This document shows positions 1 to 8,895 of a stretch of DNA of 64,000 nucleotides, piece by piece. This DNA comes from Variovorax boronicumulans (GTDB lineage Bacteria; Pseudomonadota; Gammaproteobacteria; Burkholderiales; Burkholderiaceae_C). Position 1 is the first letter of the stretch, and every line of letters starts with the position of its first letter. The position numbers and the translations under genes are program-made. The stretch lies in NCBI RefSeq assembly GCF_030812215.1, contig NZ_JAUSSG010000004.1, positions 310,001 to 374,000 of the forward strand, given 5' to 3'. The notes beneath the pieces were generated by a model. It was not told the origin of the DNA. It ran no database searches and worked only from the letters and a program-made list of their open reading frames with translations.

Positions 1-135
1 CACCACCCACGCGCGGCCGCCCAGGCGGGTGGCGGCGTCGGCGGCCTCATCGGCGGATGCGCAGGCGAATCCACGGGGCGTGGTGACGCCGTATTTGCGC
101 AATACGTCCTTGCCCTGGTATTCGTGGATATTCAT
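1..135 (-). CDS. sucC: Succinyl-CoA ligase (ADP-forming) beta subunit or malate-CoA ligase beta subunit, N-terminus only
   Basis: Only the first 45 codons lie in the window; the gene continues past the left edge. The start [17 protein letters not shown] followed by PRG is the typical opening of the ATP-grasp beta subunit of succinyl-CoA synthetase and of the related malate-CoA ligase MtkA, which cannot be told apart from this fragment. The family joins a dicarboxylate to CoA at the cost of ATP. The start lies 5 bp after the stop of the upstream small gene, so the two are probably co-transcribed. Next to formyl-CoA transferase and oxalyl-CoA decarboxylase genes, a succinyl-CoA-forming enzyme could supply CoA for oxalate activation; that link is inference. 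The cell very likely has another sucCD for the TCA cycle, making this a paralogue. Confidence 0.75.
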   Translation of the reverse strand, partial: MNIHEYQGKDVLRKYGVTTPRGFACASADEAADAATRLGGRAWVV

Positions 136-140
136 GGCAA

Positions 141-473
141 TTACGCGCCTATTTCCGCGCCGTGGCTTTCGGCCCAATTGAAATAACGCCGGCTTCCGAG
201 GCCTTCGCTCAATTCGCGCTGCTGGTGAATTTCCTTCTTCTGCTCAATCACCTCGGCCAGCGATCTGGCGTCGTAGGCACGCAGCAGATGCGATTGGTGC
301 GTGCAGAGGTAATGGCACACACGCTCGGGGCCGTCCTGACTCAGGCGCAGCAATTGGCAATAGGTTTCGCGGTCCCAATGCCAGCGCAGGCCCAGCTCGT
401 GGAAGGCGGCGTTGTAGGCGTTGCGCTCCGTCTCGGAGCTCCAGTATTGGATGGGTGCATCATCGATCATCAT
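141..473 (-). CDS. Conserved-looking small protein of unknown function, upstream of sucC-like gene
   Basis: I do not recognise this 110-residue protein. The ATG at 473 was chosen because an AGGAG ribosome site lies 7 bases before it; the frame is open 20 codons further upstream but without a comparable site. The product is soluble, with no signal peptide or membrane segment, rich in aromatic and charged residues (WHWDRETYC near residue 32), and its second half is charged and probably helical. It ends 5 bp before the sucC-like start, so it is the first gene of a two-gene (or longer) transcript that leaves the window. Its placement suggests a role tied to the CoA ligase, but nothing in the sequence says what that role is. 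Confidence 0.6.
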   Translation of the reverse strand: MMIDDAPIQYWSSETERNAYNAAFHELGLRWHWDRETYCQLLRLSQDGPERVCHYLCTHQSHLLRAYDARSLAEVIEQKKEIHQQRELSEGLGSRRYFNWAESHGAEIGA

Positions 474-698
474 GAAATTTCTCCTGGAAATTGAATGCCG
501 GGCGACAAATGGATGACGGGTCGGCATGATCAAAATGTAGATTCGATGATCGATAAATAATAGTTAAACTATTTTATTGAATGCATTTGCCATGCGTTAT
601 ATATGAATTGGCAAAAAGGAACGTGTTTATCCATTGCAAATGGCTTTCACCATTTGCAAAAAACACTTTATTTATCGATCGACCGGCGCGCTGTTAAT
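474..698 (-). promoter_or_regulatory. AT-rich upstream region with three inverted repeats
   Basis: This gap between frc and the small gene is much richer in A and T than its surroundings and carries no credible gene. It holds three inverted repeats: AATAGTT-A-AACTATT at 559-573, TTTGCCA...TGGCAAA with arms at 586-592 and 609-615, and the 10-bp repeat at 634-659 listed separately. It is the only place for the promoter of the small gene and sucC-like gene, and it also receives the 3' end of the frc transcript. No TTGA-N6-TCAA site like that of the oxc promoter was found in it. Confidence 0.5.
634..659. repeat. Perfect 10-bp inverted repeat (operator or stem-loop)
   Basis: TTGCAAATGG at 634-643 is exactly inverted at 650-659 (CCATTTGCAA), separated by six bases. 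No run of T follows on the minus strand, where frc transcription arrives, so a standard intrinsic terminator is unlikely. A protein-binding site controlling the downstream sucC-like transcript is an alternative. The assignment is open. Confidence 0.45.
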
Positions 699-1946
699 TC
701 AAATCACGCGCTCGGTGCGCAGCATGGCGATTTCGTCCACGCCATAGCCCAATTGCCGGAGCACTTCTTCGGTGTGCTCGCCCAGCAGGGGCGCCCGTGT
801 CACCTCGGTCCGGCTGTCGGACATCTTGATGGGGTTGCCCACGGTCAGGTACTTGCCGCGCGTCGGGTGGTCCACCTCGACGATGGTCCCGGTCTCGCGC
901 AGCGATTCGTCCGCGGCGATTTCCTTCATCGAGAGAATCGGGCCGCACGGAATGTCGTATTCGTTGAGGATGTCCATGGCCTCGAACTTGGTCTTGGTCA
1001 TGGTCCATTGCTCGATGCGCGCGAAGATCGGCTTCAGGTGCAGCAAGCGCGCAGCCGGCGTGGCGTAGGCCTCGTCGGTGATCCAGCTCTCCTCGCCGAT
1101 CACCTTGCACACAGCCGGCCACACCGCGCCCTGCGTGATGAAGTAGATGTACGCGTTCGGGTCGGTCTCCCAGCCCTTGCATTTCAGGATGGAGCCCGGC
1201 TGCCCGCCGCCCGATGCATTGCCCGCGCGCGGCACCGCGTCGCCGAACTTGCCGTCGGGGTACTGCGGGTACTCGTGCATGGTGCCGGTGCGCTCCAGGC
1301 GCTGCTGGTCGCGCATCTTCACGCGGCACAGGTTGAGCACCGCGTCCTGCATCGGCGCCAGCACCTGCTGGCCGCGCCCGGTGCTGTTGCGCTGGTAGAG
1401 CGCCGCGACGATGCCCAGCGCCAGGTGCAGCCCGGTGCCGCTGTCGCCGATCTGCGCGCCGGTGACGACGGGGGGGCCGTCCTCGAAGCCGGTGGTCGAT
1501 GCGGCGCCGCCGGCGCACTGCGCCACGTTCTCGTAGACCTTGCAGTGCTCGTACTTGCCGGGGCCGAAGCCTTTCACCGACGCGACGATCATCCGCGGGT
1601 TGAGCTTCTGGATGTGCGCCCAGGTGATGCCCATGCGGTCGAGCGCGCCGGGCGCGAAGTTCTCCACCAGCACGTCGCAGGTCTTGATCAGCGTATCGAG
1701 AACCTGCTTGCCCTTGGGGTTCTTCGTGTCCAGCGTGATCGAGCGCTTGTTGTGGTTCAGCATCGTGAAGTAGAGGCTGTCCACACCGGGAATGTCGCGC
1801 AGCTGGCCGCGCGTGGCGTCGCCTTCGCCGGCGCGCTCGACCTTGATCACGTCGGCGCCGAACCAGGCCAGAAGCTGGGTGCAGGTGGGGCCCGACTGCA
1901 CGTGGGTGAAGTCGAGGATGCGGACGCCTTCGAGTGCCTTGCTCAT
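699..1946 (-). CDS. frc: Formyl-CoA:oxalate CoA-transferase (copy 1)
   Basis: A 415-residue class III CoA-transferase that moves CoA from formyl-CoA (or succinyl-CoA in relatives) to oxalate, making oxalyl-CoA for Oxc. Family signs seen are [10 protein letters not shown] near residue 11, the catalytic aspartate at about residue 168 in IGDSGTG, the strand ending MQDAVLNL near 200 and the flexible glycine loop GGGQPG at 246-251 that closes over the active site. Length is close to the 428 residues of the Oxalobacter enzyme. The ATG at 1946 has an AGGAG site. It is the last gene of the oxc, frc, PAS, frc operon, 16 bp after the PAS gene. A very similar copy lies at 2435-3688. The two may differ in CoA donor or acceptor; the sequence does not decide. 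Confidence 0.9.
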   Translation of the reverse strand: MSKALEGVRILDFTHVQSGPTCTQLLAWFGADVIKVERAGEGDATRGQLRDIPGVDSLYFTMLNHNKRSITLDTKNPKGKQVLDTLIKTCDVLVENFAPGALDRMGITWAHIQKLNPRMIVASVKGFGPGKYEHCKVYENVAQCAGGAASTTGFEDGPPVVTGAQIGDSGTGLHLALGIVAALYQRNSTGRGQQVLAPMQDAVLNLCRVKMRDQQRLERTGTMHEYPQYPDGKFGDAVPRAGNASGGGQPGSILKCKGWETDPNAYIYFITQGAVWPAVCKVIGEESWITDEAYATPAARLLHLKPIFARIEQWTMTKTKFEAMDILNEYDIPCGPILSMKEIAADESLRETGTIVEVDHPTRGKYLTVGNPIKMSDSRTEVTRAPLLGEHTEEVLRQLGYGVDEIAMLRTERVI

Positions 1947-1962
1947 CGTGTTGTCTCCTGTC

Positions 1963-2397
1963 TTATTTGCTCGTCGCGGCTTCGACTTCTACCAGACGGG
2001 CGCGCAGTTTGCGCTCCTCGGCGAAGCGAGCGGTTTCGTCGCGCACGATGGCGACGATGCCCGAAACCTTTTGATCGGGGGCGAACAGCATGGAGACCGT
2101 GAAGGCGATGGAAAGGGTGTGCCCGTCCTTGTGGAGCGCGGGCACGCGCAGCACGTCGGCACCGTATTTGGTGACCGCCGTTTCCATCGTCTTGTTGTAG
2201 CCATCCCAATGCCGCTGGCGTTGTCGCATGGGGATGATGATGTCCAGCGACTGCCCGAGCGCTTCGGCTTCGGTAAAGCCGAAGATGCGCTCGGCAGCCT
2301 TGTTCCACAGCGTGATCGCACCCTTGGCATCGCAGACCATGATCGCGTCGCCGGTGCCGGAGACGAGTTGCTCGAAATCGATGGTCGATGAGGTCAA
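1963..2397 (-). CDS. Stand-alone PAS domain protein within the oxalate operon, TTG start
   Basis: A 144-residue protein that is almost entirely one PAS domain of the S-box type: the opening [16 protein letters not shown] at about residues 17-32, a middle helix segment [15 protein letters not shown], and the terminal [12 protein letters not shown] strand, followed by a short charged helix. There is no kinase, cyclase or DNA-binding output domain. The start is a TTG at 2397, chosen because a GGGAG site sits six bases before it and no ATG precedes the PAS fold. It sits between two frc genes, 36 bp after one and 16 bp before the other, so it is made with the oxalate enzymes. It could bind a metabolite or cofactor and pass a signal to a partner; the ligand and partner are unknown. 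Confidence 0.85.
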   Translation of the reverse strand: MTSSTIDFEQLVSGTGDAIMVCDAKGAITLWNKAAERIFGFTEAEALGQSLDIIIPMRQRQRHWDGYNKTMETAVTKYGADVLRVPALHKDGHTLSIAFTVSMLFAPDQKVSGIVAIVRDETARFAEERKLRARLVEVEAATSK

Positions 2398-2434
2398 GGT
2401 GTGCTCCCGCTTTCTCTCTTTTCTCGCTACGGCC

Positions 2435-3688
2435 TCAGACCGCCTTGGCTTCGCGCAGGCTGTCGATCTGGGCCTTGGAGTAGCCCAGTTCGGCCAGCAC
2501 TTCCTCGGTGTGCTCGCCCAGGAGCGGCGAACCGGTGATCTCGGGCTTGAGGTCCGAGAACTTGATCGGGCTGCCCACGGTGAAGTAGCTGCCGCGTTCC
2601 TTGTGCGGCACTTCGACGATCGAGCCGCTGGCGCGCAGCGATTCGTCGTTCAAGAGTTCCTTCATCGTCAGCACCGGCGCGCACGGAATGTCGAACTTGC
2701 GCAGGATGTCGACCGCCTCGAACTTGGTCTTGTCGGCCAGCCAGCCCTCGATGGTCGCGAAGATGTCGGTGATGTGCGGCTGGCGCGCCTTGGCGGTCGC
2801 GTAGTCGGGGTCGGTCTTCCACTCGGGCTTGCCGATGGCGTCGCAGATCGGCGCCCAGGCATGGCCCTGGATGGTGAAGTAGATATAGGCGTTCGGGTCG
2901 GTCTCCCAGCCCTTGCACTTGAGCACCCAGCCCGGCTGGCCGCCGCCGCCGGCATTGCCGCCGCGCGGCACCACGTCGCTGAACGTGCCGTGCGGGTACT
3001 GCGGGTATTCCTCCAGGTAGCCCAGGCGATCCAGGCGCTGCTGGTCGCGCATCTTCACGCGGCACAGGTTGAGCACCGCGTCCTGCATCGAGCAGGCCAC
3101 GCGCTGGCCCTTGCCGGTCTGTTCGCGGCCGATGATGGCCGTGAGGATGCCGATGGCCAGGTGCATGCCGGTGTTGCTGTCGCCCAGGGCGGCGGCGCTC
3201 ACGGTCGGCGGGCCGTCCCAGAAGCCGGTGGTCGATGCGGCGCCGCCTGCGCACTGCGCGACGTTCTCGTACACCTTCAGGTCGTCGTAGTGGTGGCCGT
3301 CGCTGAAGCCCTTGACCGAGGCGACGATCATCTTCGGGTTCAGCTCCTGGATGCGTTCCCAGCTGAAGCCCATGCGGTCGAGCGCGCCGGGGCCGAAGTT
3401 CTCGACCAGCACGTCCGATTCCTTGATGAGCTTCTCCAGCACCAGCTTGCCTTCGGGCTGCTTGGTGTCCAGCGTGAGCGAGCGCTTGTTGCTGTTGAGC
3501 ATGGTGAAGTAGAGCGCGTCCACATCCGGAATGTCGCGCAGCTGCGAGCGCGTGACGTCGCCGGCGCCGGGGCGCTCGACCTTGATGACGTCGGCGCCGA
3601 ACCAGGCCAGCATCTGCGTGCAGGCGGGACCGGCTTGCACGTGCGTGAAGTCGATGATCTTGATGCCGTTGAGGGGCTTGTTGCTCAT
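2435..3688 (-). CDS. frc: Formyl-CoA:oxalate CoA-transferase (copy 2)
   Basis: A 417-residue class III CoA-transferase, closely similar over its whole length to the copy at 699-1946. It has [13 protein letters not shown] near the N-terminus, the catalytic aspartate at about residue 170 in LGDSNTG, and the GGGQPGW active-site loop. Several stretches match the Oxalobacter enzyme better than copy 1 does (LGDSN against [16 protein letters not shown] against [11 protein letters not shown]), so this is the better candidate for the true oxalate enzyme. The start at 3688 has an AGGAG site and excludes a longer open frame that reads through the antisense of oxc. It follows oxc by 32 bp, as expected for two consecutive steps: oxalate to oxalyl-CoA here, oxalyl-CoA to formyl-CoA plus CO2 by Oxc. 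Confidence 0.93.
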   Translation of the reverse strand: MSNKPLNGIKIIDFTHVQAGPACTQMLAWFGADVIKVERPGAGDVTRSQLRDIPDVDALYFTMLNSNKRSLTLDTKQPEGKLVLEKLIKESDVLVENFGPGALDRMGFSWERIQELNPKMIVASVKGFSDGHHYDDLKVYENVAQCAGGAASTTGFWDGPPTVSAAALGDSNTGMHLAIGILTAIIGREQTGKGQRVACSMQDAVLNLCRVKMRDQQRLDRLGYLEEYPQYPHGTFSDVVPRGGNAGGGGQPGWVLKCKGWETDPNAYIYFTIQGHAWAPICDAIGKPEWKTDPDYATAKARQPHITDIFATIEGWLADKTKFEAVDILRKFDIPCAPVLTMKELLNDESLRASGSIVEVPHKERGSYFTVGSPIKFSDLKPEITGSPLLGEHTEEVLAELGYSKAQIDSLREAKAV

Positions 3689-3720
3689 TTGGATATCTCC
3701 TTGGATGGAAAAGACTCGGA

Positions 3721-5544
3721 TTACTTCTTCTTCGCCGTGGCGGGATTCAGGCTCGTGATGCGCCCGCTCTCCGTGCCCGCGGTCTCGTCGATGACGGCAT
3801 TGATCAGCGTGGGGCGGCGCGAGGCGACGGCCTCGGTGAGGGCCTTCTGCAGCTCGTCGGCGGTGGTGGCGTTGACGCCCACGCCGCCGAAGGCTTCCAT
3901 CAGCTTGTCGTAGCGCGCGTTCTTCACGAACACGGTGGGCGCCACGTCGGCGGTGCCGCTCGCGTTCACGTCGGTGCCGCGGTACACGCCGTTGTTGTTG
4001 AACACGACGATGCAGATCGGCAGGTTGTAGCGGCAGATGGTTTCCACCTCCATGCCGCTGAAGCCGAAGGCGCTGTCGCCTTCGATGGCGATCACCGGCT
4101 TGTCGGTCACCACGGCGGCGGCAACGGCAAAGCCCATGCCGATGCCCATGATTCCCCAGGTGCCCACATCGAGGCGCTTGCGCGGCTCGTACATGTCCAC
4201 GATGCTGCGCGCGAAGTCCAGCGTGTTGGCGCCTTCGTTCACCACGATGGCGTCGGGCCGTGCCTTCACCTGGTCGCGGATCACGCTGAGCGCGCTGTGG
4301 AAGTTCATCGGCGACGGGCGCGCGGCGAGCGTCACGGCCATCTTGGAGAGGTTCTTGTCCTTGCGCTCGGCGATGGCGCCGGTCCATTCGGTCGGCGGCT
4401 TGGCCCACTTGGCATCGATGCCGCCCAAGAGCGCAGCCACGCAGGAGCCGATGTCGCCGATCACCGGCGCGGCGATGGCCACGTTGCTGTCGATCTCGGT
4501 CGGGGCGATGTCGATCTGGATGAACTGCTTGGCGCCCTTGTCCTGTGCCCAGGTCTTGCCCTTGCCGTGCGAGAGCAGCCAGTTCAGGCGCGCGCCGATG
4601 AGCAGCACCACGTCGGCTTCCTGCAGCACGTAGGAGCGTGCGGCGGCGGCCGATTGCGCATGCGTGTCGGGCAGCAGGCCCTTGGCCATCGACATCGGGA
4701 GGTAGGGAATACCCGTCTTCTCGACCAGCGCGCGGATGTCGGCGTCGGCCTGCGCATACGCAGCGCCCTTGCCCAGCAGGATGAGCGGCTTCTTCGCGCC
4801 CTTGAGCAGGTCGAGCGCGCGCTTGACGGCATCGGGTGCGGGAATCTGGCGCGGTGCCGGATCGACGACCTTGATGAGCGACGCCTTGCCCTTGGCCGCA
4901 TCCATGGTCTGTGCGAAGAGCTTGGCCGGCAGGTCGAGGTACACGCCGCCGGGACGGCCCGAGAGCGCCGAGCGGATCGCGCGGGCGATGCCCACGCCGA
5001 TGTCTTCGGCGTGCAGCACGCGGAAGGCGGCCTTGCACAGCGGCTTGGCGATGGCCAGCTGGTCCATCTCTTCGTAGTCGCCCTGCTGCAGGTCGACGAT
5101 TTCGCGTTCGCTCGATCCGCTGATGAGAATCATCGGGAAGCAGTTGGTGGTCGCGTTGGCCAGCGCCGTGAGGCCGTTGAGGAAGCCGGGGGCGGACACT
5201 GTGAGACAGATGCCGGGCTTCTGCGTGAGGAAGCCCGCGGCTGCCGCGGCATTGCCGGCGTGCTGTTCGTGGCGGAACGAAATGACCCGCATGCCCTCGG
5301 CCTGCGCCATGCGCGTCAAGTCGGTGATCGGGATGCCGGGGAGGCCGAAGATGGTGTCGATGTCGTTCAGCTTCAGCGCATCGATGACCAGGTGGAAGCC
5401 GTCGGTCGTTTCGGCCTCCGGTGCGTCGTCCGCAACCGGTTTGAGGGCTCGCACGACCGCATCGCCGTCAACGGCCCGGCTCGTGGGCTTGAGGGCGTCG
5501 TCCAGGGTCGTGGATGCCTCTTTGTCCGTTCTTACTGAAGACAT
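3721..5544 (-). CDS. oxc: Oxalyl-CoA decarboxylase
   Basis: A 607-residue thiamine-diphosphate enzyme that splits oxalyl-CoA into formyl-CoA and CO2. The N-terminal ThDP half contains the catalytic glutamate in SFRHEQHAG (about residue 93). The C-terminal half carries the GDS...NNN cofactor motif at roughly 486-515 within [41 protein letters not shown] family segments are present. Compared with the 568-residue Oxalobacter protein it has about 40 extra N-terminal residues before [12 protein letters not shown]; no internal start could remove them. The ATG at 5544 has an AAGGAG site. It is the first gene of the oxc-frc-PAS-frc operon, and its promoter region contains an FNR-like palindrome shared with the transporter operon. 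Confidence 0.96.
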   Translation of the reverse strand: MSSVRTDKEASTTLDDALKPTSRAVDGDAVVRALKPVADDAPEAETTDGFHLVIDALKLNDIDTIFGLPGIPITDLTRMAQAEGMRVISFRHEQHAGNAAAAAGFLTQKPGICLTVSAPGFLNGLTALANATTNCFPMILISGSSEREIVDLQQGDYEEMDQLAIAKPLCKAAFRVLHAEDIGVGIARAIRSALSGRPGGVYLDLPAKLFAQTMDAAKGKASLIKVVDPAPRQIPAPDAVKRALDLLKGAKKPLILLGKGAAYAQADADIRALVEKTGIPYLPMSMAKGLLPDTHAQSAAAARSYVLQEADVVLLIGARLNWLLSHGKGKTWAQDKGAKQFIQIDIAPTEIDSNVAIAAPVIGDIGSCVAALLGGIDAKWAKPPTEWTGAIAERKDKNLSKMAVTLAARPSPMNFHSALSVIRDQVKARPDAIVVNEGANTLDFARSIVDMYEPRKRLDVGTWGIMGIGMGFAVAAAVVTDKPVIAIEGDSAFGFSGMEVETICRYNLPICIVVFNNNGVYRGTDVNASGTADVAPTVFVKNARYDKLMEAFGGVGVNATTADELQKALTEAVASRRPTLINAVIDETAGTESGRITSLNPATAKKK

Positions 5545-5587
5545 GTCTCTCCTTCTGCTTTGGTGAATGGCCGAGGCCCGAGCCGGG

Positions 5588-5631
5588 ACTATGATTCGGG
5601 GGCATGCTTTCGGGCGTTGACCTCGGTCAAC
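5588..5631 (-). promoter_or_regulatory. oxc promoter with FNR-like operator
   Basis: A perfect inverted repeat GTTGACC-TC-GGTCAAC spans 5616-5631 between divergent oxc and the Crp/Fnr gene. It has the FNR-type form TTGA-N6-TCAA. On the minus strand a plausible -10 box CATAGT (complement of 5588-5593) lies so that the palindrome centre falls at about -42.5, close to the -41.5 expected for class II activation. The same core occurs at 10676-10689 before tctC. Activator binding is inferred. Confidence 0.7.
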
Positions 5632-5709
5632 TTTCCGGAAAACGGCACCGGCCTGAACCAGAAGCTGGAACCAGAAGTTGTTGTTGCGAATTCGAGCAAG
5701 ACGGGACCC

Positions 5710-6318
5710 ATGACGTTGTTGGAAAACCACCCGGAAAAAAACATCATTCGCGCGCAGCTCCGGCAGAACGTCCTGCTCAAGGACCTGAGCGAGAGCGACC
5801 GCGCAGAACTCGAAGCCCACCTCGTGATCGTGGACGGCAACAAGGGCGATTTCCTGTTGCACCAGGGGGTGCGCGAGATGGAGCAGTACTTCATCCTCGA
5901 CGGCATCCTCAAGCGGGTCGTGAGCAACCCGGAAGGCAAGGAAATGATCCTTCGCTTCGCCGACGAGCACGACATGGAAACGAGCTATGCGGCGCTGCGC
6001 TTGGGCACGCCGACGCCCTACGGCATCGTGTGCGTCACCAAGGCCCGCGTGGCGAGCCTGCCGCTGAAGGAATGGATCACCTTTCTCAACCGGCACCCCG
6101 AGACCAAGGAGCTGTTCGAGTACCTGGTGATGAAGGGAATGAGCGAGATCATGGCGCACACGATCACGCTGCATCTGCTGGATGCGCCGGGGCGGGTGCA
6201 CCGGTTCATGCGCAAGCACCCCGAGCTGGAAGACCGGATTCCGAGCAAGGAGCTGGCTTCGTATCTGAACCTCTCCGCGGAAACCCTTAGCCGGCTTCGC
6301 AAGCGCGGGAAGATTTGA
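5710..6318 (+). CDS. Crp/Fnr family transcriptional regulator, likely regulator of the oxalate genes
   Basis: A 202-residue Crp/Fnr-type activator: cyclic-nucleotide-binding-like beta barrel at roughly 20-125, long dimer helix at 130-160, and a winged helix-turn-helix at the C-terminus. The recognition helix reads [10 protein letters not shown], with Glu191, Ser194 and Arg195 placed as in FNR (E-x-x-S-R), which reads TTGA half sites. The barrel lacks the cysteine cluster of oxygen-sensing FNR (one cysteine, near 108), so the signal is not an FNR iron-sulfur cluster. The ATG at 5710 is chosen over an open frame reaching back to 5560, because the longer form would run through the operator at 5616-5631 and adds sequence without domain character. 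It is divergent from oxc and may also control itself. Confidence 0.88.
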   Translation: MTLLENHPEKNIIRAQLRQNVLLKDLSESDRAELEAHLVIVDGNKGDFLLHQGVREMEQYFILDGILKRVVSNPEGKEMILRFADEHDMETSYAALRLGTPTPYGIVCVTKARVASLPLKEWITFLNRHPETKELFEYLVMKGMSEIMAHTITLHLLDAPGRVHRFMRKHPELEDRIPSKELASYLNLSAETLSRLRKRGKI

Positions 6319-6359
6319 AGGCAGGCTGAGGAGGCATTCGGGGCGGGTGCACAGGCCAC

Positions 6360-6429
6360 CGGGTGCTCCCCTCCGCGAATGTCCCCCGGCCTTCGGCCTC
6401 CTCCTTGATTTCGCTGCGGGGAGCACCCG
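6360..6429. repeat. Intergenic element with 12-bp perfect terminal inverted repeats
   Basis: CGGGTGCTCCCC at 6360-6371 is exactly inverted at 6418-6429. The interior is a C/T-rich stretch with a small GGCCTTCGGCC hairpin. It lies between the convergent regulator and kinase-BON genes. It could be a bidirectional transcript end or a small palindromic dispersed element; no T tract is seen. Confidence 0.5.
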
Positions 6430-6478
6430 ATGCCCTGCGCACTGGGGCACGCGGCTGGTTGGTGGGGCCGGCCTGAAG

Positions 6479-7315
6479 TCAGGTTTGCTTCGCCGATGCG
6501 AAGCGCCGCGAAGTTGCCATCAAGCGCAGTTGGTTGTGCACGCCGGTCACGCCGGCCACAGCCGCCGCCACCGCTTCGGTCTGCGCGCGCTCTTCGGAGT
6601 TCAGGACGATCCCGCGCAGGATCACCTCCCCCTGGTTCGCATCGACCGTCACGCGGATGTCGCTCGTCTCCGCCTGCTCTTTCAACGCCGCCTTCACGCG
6701 CGCCTGCAGCGCCATGTTTTTCAGCAGCGCGCGCGACTCGGCCGTCTCTGCGAACTCGGGCCGCGCCACCAGCTGGCGGATCTGCTCGACGCAGCTGTCG
6801 ACGGTCACGCGGTCGGTGTTCAGCACCAGGTCGTAGAGCACGGGGTCGCCCCAGGTCACACCGAACTGCGCATGCATGCGCGCCGCATGCGCCTGGTCGC
6901 TGCGGCGGATCTCGGCTTCGGCGAACGCGGCGTCGTCGGTTTCGAGGTCGCCCATGAGCCATTCGACGCGCTTGGCCAGCGAGCGCGTGATGCGCACGCA
7001 CACCACGTGCGGCACCGGCCGCAACAGGCAGGTGGCGCCCCATCCGCGCAGCACCACGTTGCCGCGGTCGGCCAGCGCGAAGAGTTCGTCGGCCGTGTAG
7101 AGCGCAACGCTGCGCTGGTCGGTCTTCAGGCGTTCCAGCAGGCCCGCTTTGCCGCCGCGAAGGCGGCCGATCAGGCTCTTGGAGACCTGCATCTTCTCGG
7201 CCACGTGGTCGATGACCTCATGGCGCATCACGGCGAGCGACAGCGTTTCCGCGAGCTTGACCGAAACGTCCTTGGCGAGGGAACCCATCTCCTGGGTCAG
7301 TGCGATGACTGGCAT
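6479..7315 (-). CDS. Cytidylate-kinase-like domain fused to a BON domain
   Basis: A 278-residue two-part protein. Residues 1 to about 190 resemble the cytidylate-kinase-like family (opening [24 protein letters not shown], then a histidine-rich helix and [12 protein letters not shown] strand). The usual glycine-rich nucleotide loop of active members is degraded (MGSLAKD instead of GSGG), so phosphotransfer is doubtful. Residues about 203-266 form a BON domain ([29 protein letters not shown]), a module usually found in periplasmic or membrane-associated proteins, yet no signal peptide is visible. It starts 28 bp after tctA and is therefore the last gene of the transporter operon. A regulatory or sensing role for transport is possible but unproven. 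Confidence 0.75.
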   Translation of the reverse strand: MPVIALTQEMGSLAKDVSVKLAETLSLAVMRHEVIDHVAEKMQVSKSLIGRLRGGKAGLLERLKTDQRSVALYTADELFALADRGNVVLRGWGATCLLRPVPHVVCVRITRSLAKRVEWLMGDLETDDAAFAEAEIRRSDQAHAARMHAQFGVTWGDPVLYDLVLNTDRVTVDSCVEQIRQLVARPEFAETAESRALLKNMALQARVKAALKEQAETSDIRVTVDANQGEVILRGIVLNSEERAQTEAVAAAVAGVTGVHNQLRLMATSRRFASAKQT

Positions 7316-7343
7316 GTGTGTGTTCCTTGTGTGTGCTTTTCGC

Positions 7344-8876
7344 TCAATCCACCGGACGCTCGACGGCGAACTCGTCGGGCTTCTTCGGCGGCTTGATGAG
7401 AGCGATGCCCTTGGAGATCAGCGGCCAGAACAGGAGCACCAGGGCCAGCGTCGTGATGCCGCCCACCAGCGGGTTCGAGAACATGACCATCACGTCGCCT
7501 TGCGAGACCAGCATCGCCTGGCGGAACGAGTCTTCGGCCTTGTCCCCGAGCACCAGCGCAAGCACCAGCGGCGCGAGCGGGAAGTCGAGTTTCTTGAACA
7601 GGTAGCCGATGACGCCGAAGCCGAGCATGAACCAGATGTCGAGCATCGCGTTGTGCACGGTGTAGGCACCGATCGCGCAGATCACGATGATCACCGGCGC
7701 GATGATCGAGAACGGAATGCGCAGGATCGAGGCGAACAGCGGCACCGTGCTCAGCACCACGATCAGGCCCACGATGTTGCCCAGGTACATGCTGGCAATG
7801 AGACCCCAGACGAAGTCCTTCTGCTCGACGAAGAGCAGCGGCCCGGGCTGCAGGCCCCAGATCAGCAGGCCGCCCAGCAGCACGGCAGCCGTCGGCGAAC
7901 CGGGGATGCCCAGCGCCAGCATCGGCAGCAGCGCACTGGTGCCCGCGGCGTGTGCCGCGGTCTCGGGAGCGACGACGCCTTCCATCTGGCCGGTGCCGAA
8001 CTTGGAGCCCTTCTTCGACATCTTCTTGGCCAGGCCGTAGGCCATGAACGAGGCCGGCGTGGCGCCGCCGGGCGTGATGCCCATCCAGATGCCGATGAGC
8101 GAGCTGCGCAGCGAGGTCACCCAGTACTGCGGCAGCTGCTTCCAGGTTTGCAGCACGACCTTGGGGTCGATCTTGGCGCTCTTGCCCGAGAACTTCAGGC
8201 CCTCTTCCATCGACAGCAGGATTTCGCCGATGCCGAAGAGGCCGATCACCGCGATCAGGAAGTCGAAGCCGCGCATCAACTCGGGCTGGCCGAAGGTCAG
8301 GCGAAGCTGGCCCGTGACCGTGTCCATGCCCACCGAGGCGAGCGCGAAGCCCAGTGCCATCGACGCGAGGATCTTGAAGGGCGAGCCCTTCCCCATGCCC
8401 ACGAAGCTGCAGAAGGTCAGCAGGTACACCGCGAAGAATTCGGGCGAGCCGAACTTGAGCGCGAACTTCGCAACCAGCGGCGCGAGAAAAGTGATCATCA
8501 CCACCGCGATGAACGCACCCACGAACGACGAGGTGAAGGCCGTGGTGAGCGCGGCGCCCGCGTTGCCCTGCTGGGCCATCGGGTAGCCGTCGAAGGTGGT
8601 GGCCACCGACCACGGTTCGCCGGGGATGTTGAACAGGATCGAGGTGATGGCCCCGCCGAACAACGCACCCCAGTAGATGCACGACAACATGATGATGGCC
8701 GAGGTCGGCGACATCGTGAACGTGAGGGGCAGCAGGATCGCCACCCCGTTGGCGCCGCCCAGCCCCGGCAGCACGCCGATGAGCACGCCAAGAATGATCC
8801 CCACGAACATCAGTGCGATGTTCATCGGGGTCAGGATCACTGCAAAGCCCTGCATCAGGGCGCTGATTTCGTCCAT
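7344..8876 (-). CDS. tctA: Tripartite tricarboxylate transporter large membrane subunit TctA
   Basis: A 510-residue inner-membrane protein with about a dozen hydrophobic segments. It carries the TctA signatures GVLIGVLPGLGGANGVAILLPLTF near the N-terminus and the repeat-related GIWMGITPGGATPASFMAYGLAKK in the middle, followed by GTSALLPMLALGIPGSPTAAVLLGG. TctA forms the substrate channel of the tripartite tricarboxylate transporter and works with TctB and a periplasmic binding protein using an ion gradient. The ATG at 8876 has a GGAG site, 19 bp after tctB. Substrates of this family are carboxylates; the shared operator with oxc suggests oxalate or a related acid, which is inference. Confidence 0.95.
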   Translation of the reverse strand: MDEISALMQGFAVILTPMNIALMFVGIILGVLIGVLPGLGGANGVAILLPLTFTMSPTSAIIMLSCIYWGALFGGAITSILFNIPGEPWSVATTFDGYPMAQQGNAGAALTTAFTSSFVGAFIAVVMITFLAPLVAKFALKFGSPEFFAVYLLTFCSFVGMGKGSPFKILASMALGFALASVGMDTVTGQLRLTFGQPELMRGFDFLIAVIGLFGIGEILLSMEEGLKFSGKSAKIDPKVVLQTWKQLPQYWVTSLRSSLIGIWMGITPGGATPASFMAYGLAKKMSKKGSKFGTGQMEGVVAPETAAHAAGTSALLPMLALGIPGSPTAAVLLGGLLIWGLQPGPLLFVEQKDFVWGLIASMYLGNIVGLIVVLSTVPLFASILRIPFSIIAPVIIVICAIGAYTVHNAMLDIWFMLGFGVIGYLFKKLDFPLAPLVLALVLGDKAEDSFRQAMLVSQGDVMVMFSNPLVGGITTLALVLLFWPLISKGIALIKPPKKPDEFAVERPVD

Positions 8877-8895
8877 TTCGCTGTGCTCCGTGAGT

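Noticed and set aside
634..659. Intrinsic terminator for frc
   Set aside because: The stem is perfect but no T tract follows on the minus strand, so it is listed as an inverted repeat only.
5560..5709. Upstream extension of the Crp/Fnr gene to 5560
   Set aside because: The extra 50 residues have no domain character, and the DNA holds the oxc operator and promoter; the ATG at 5710 is preferred.
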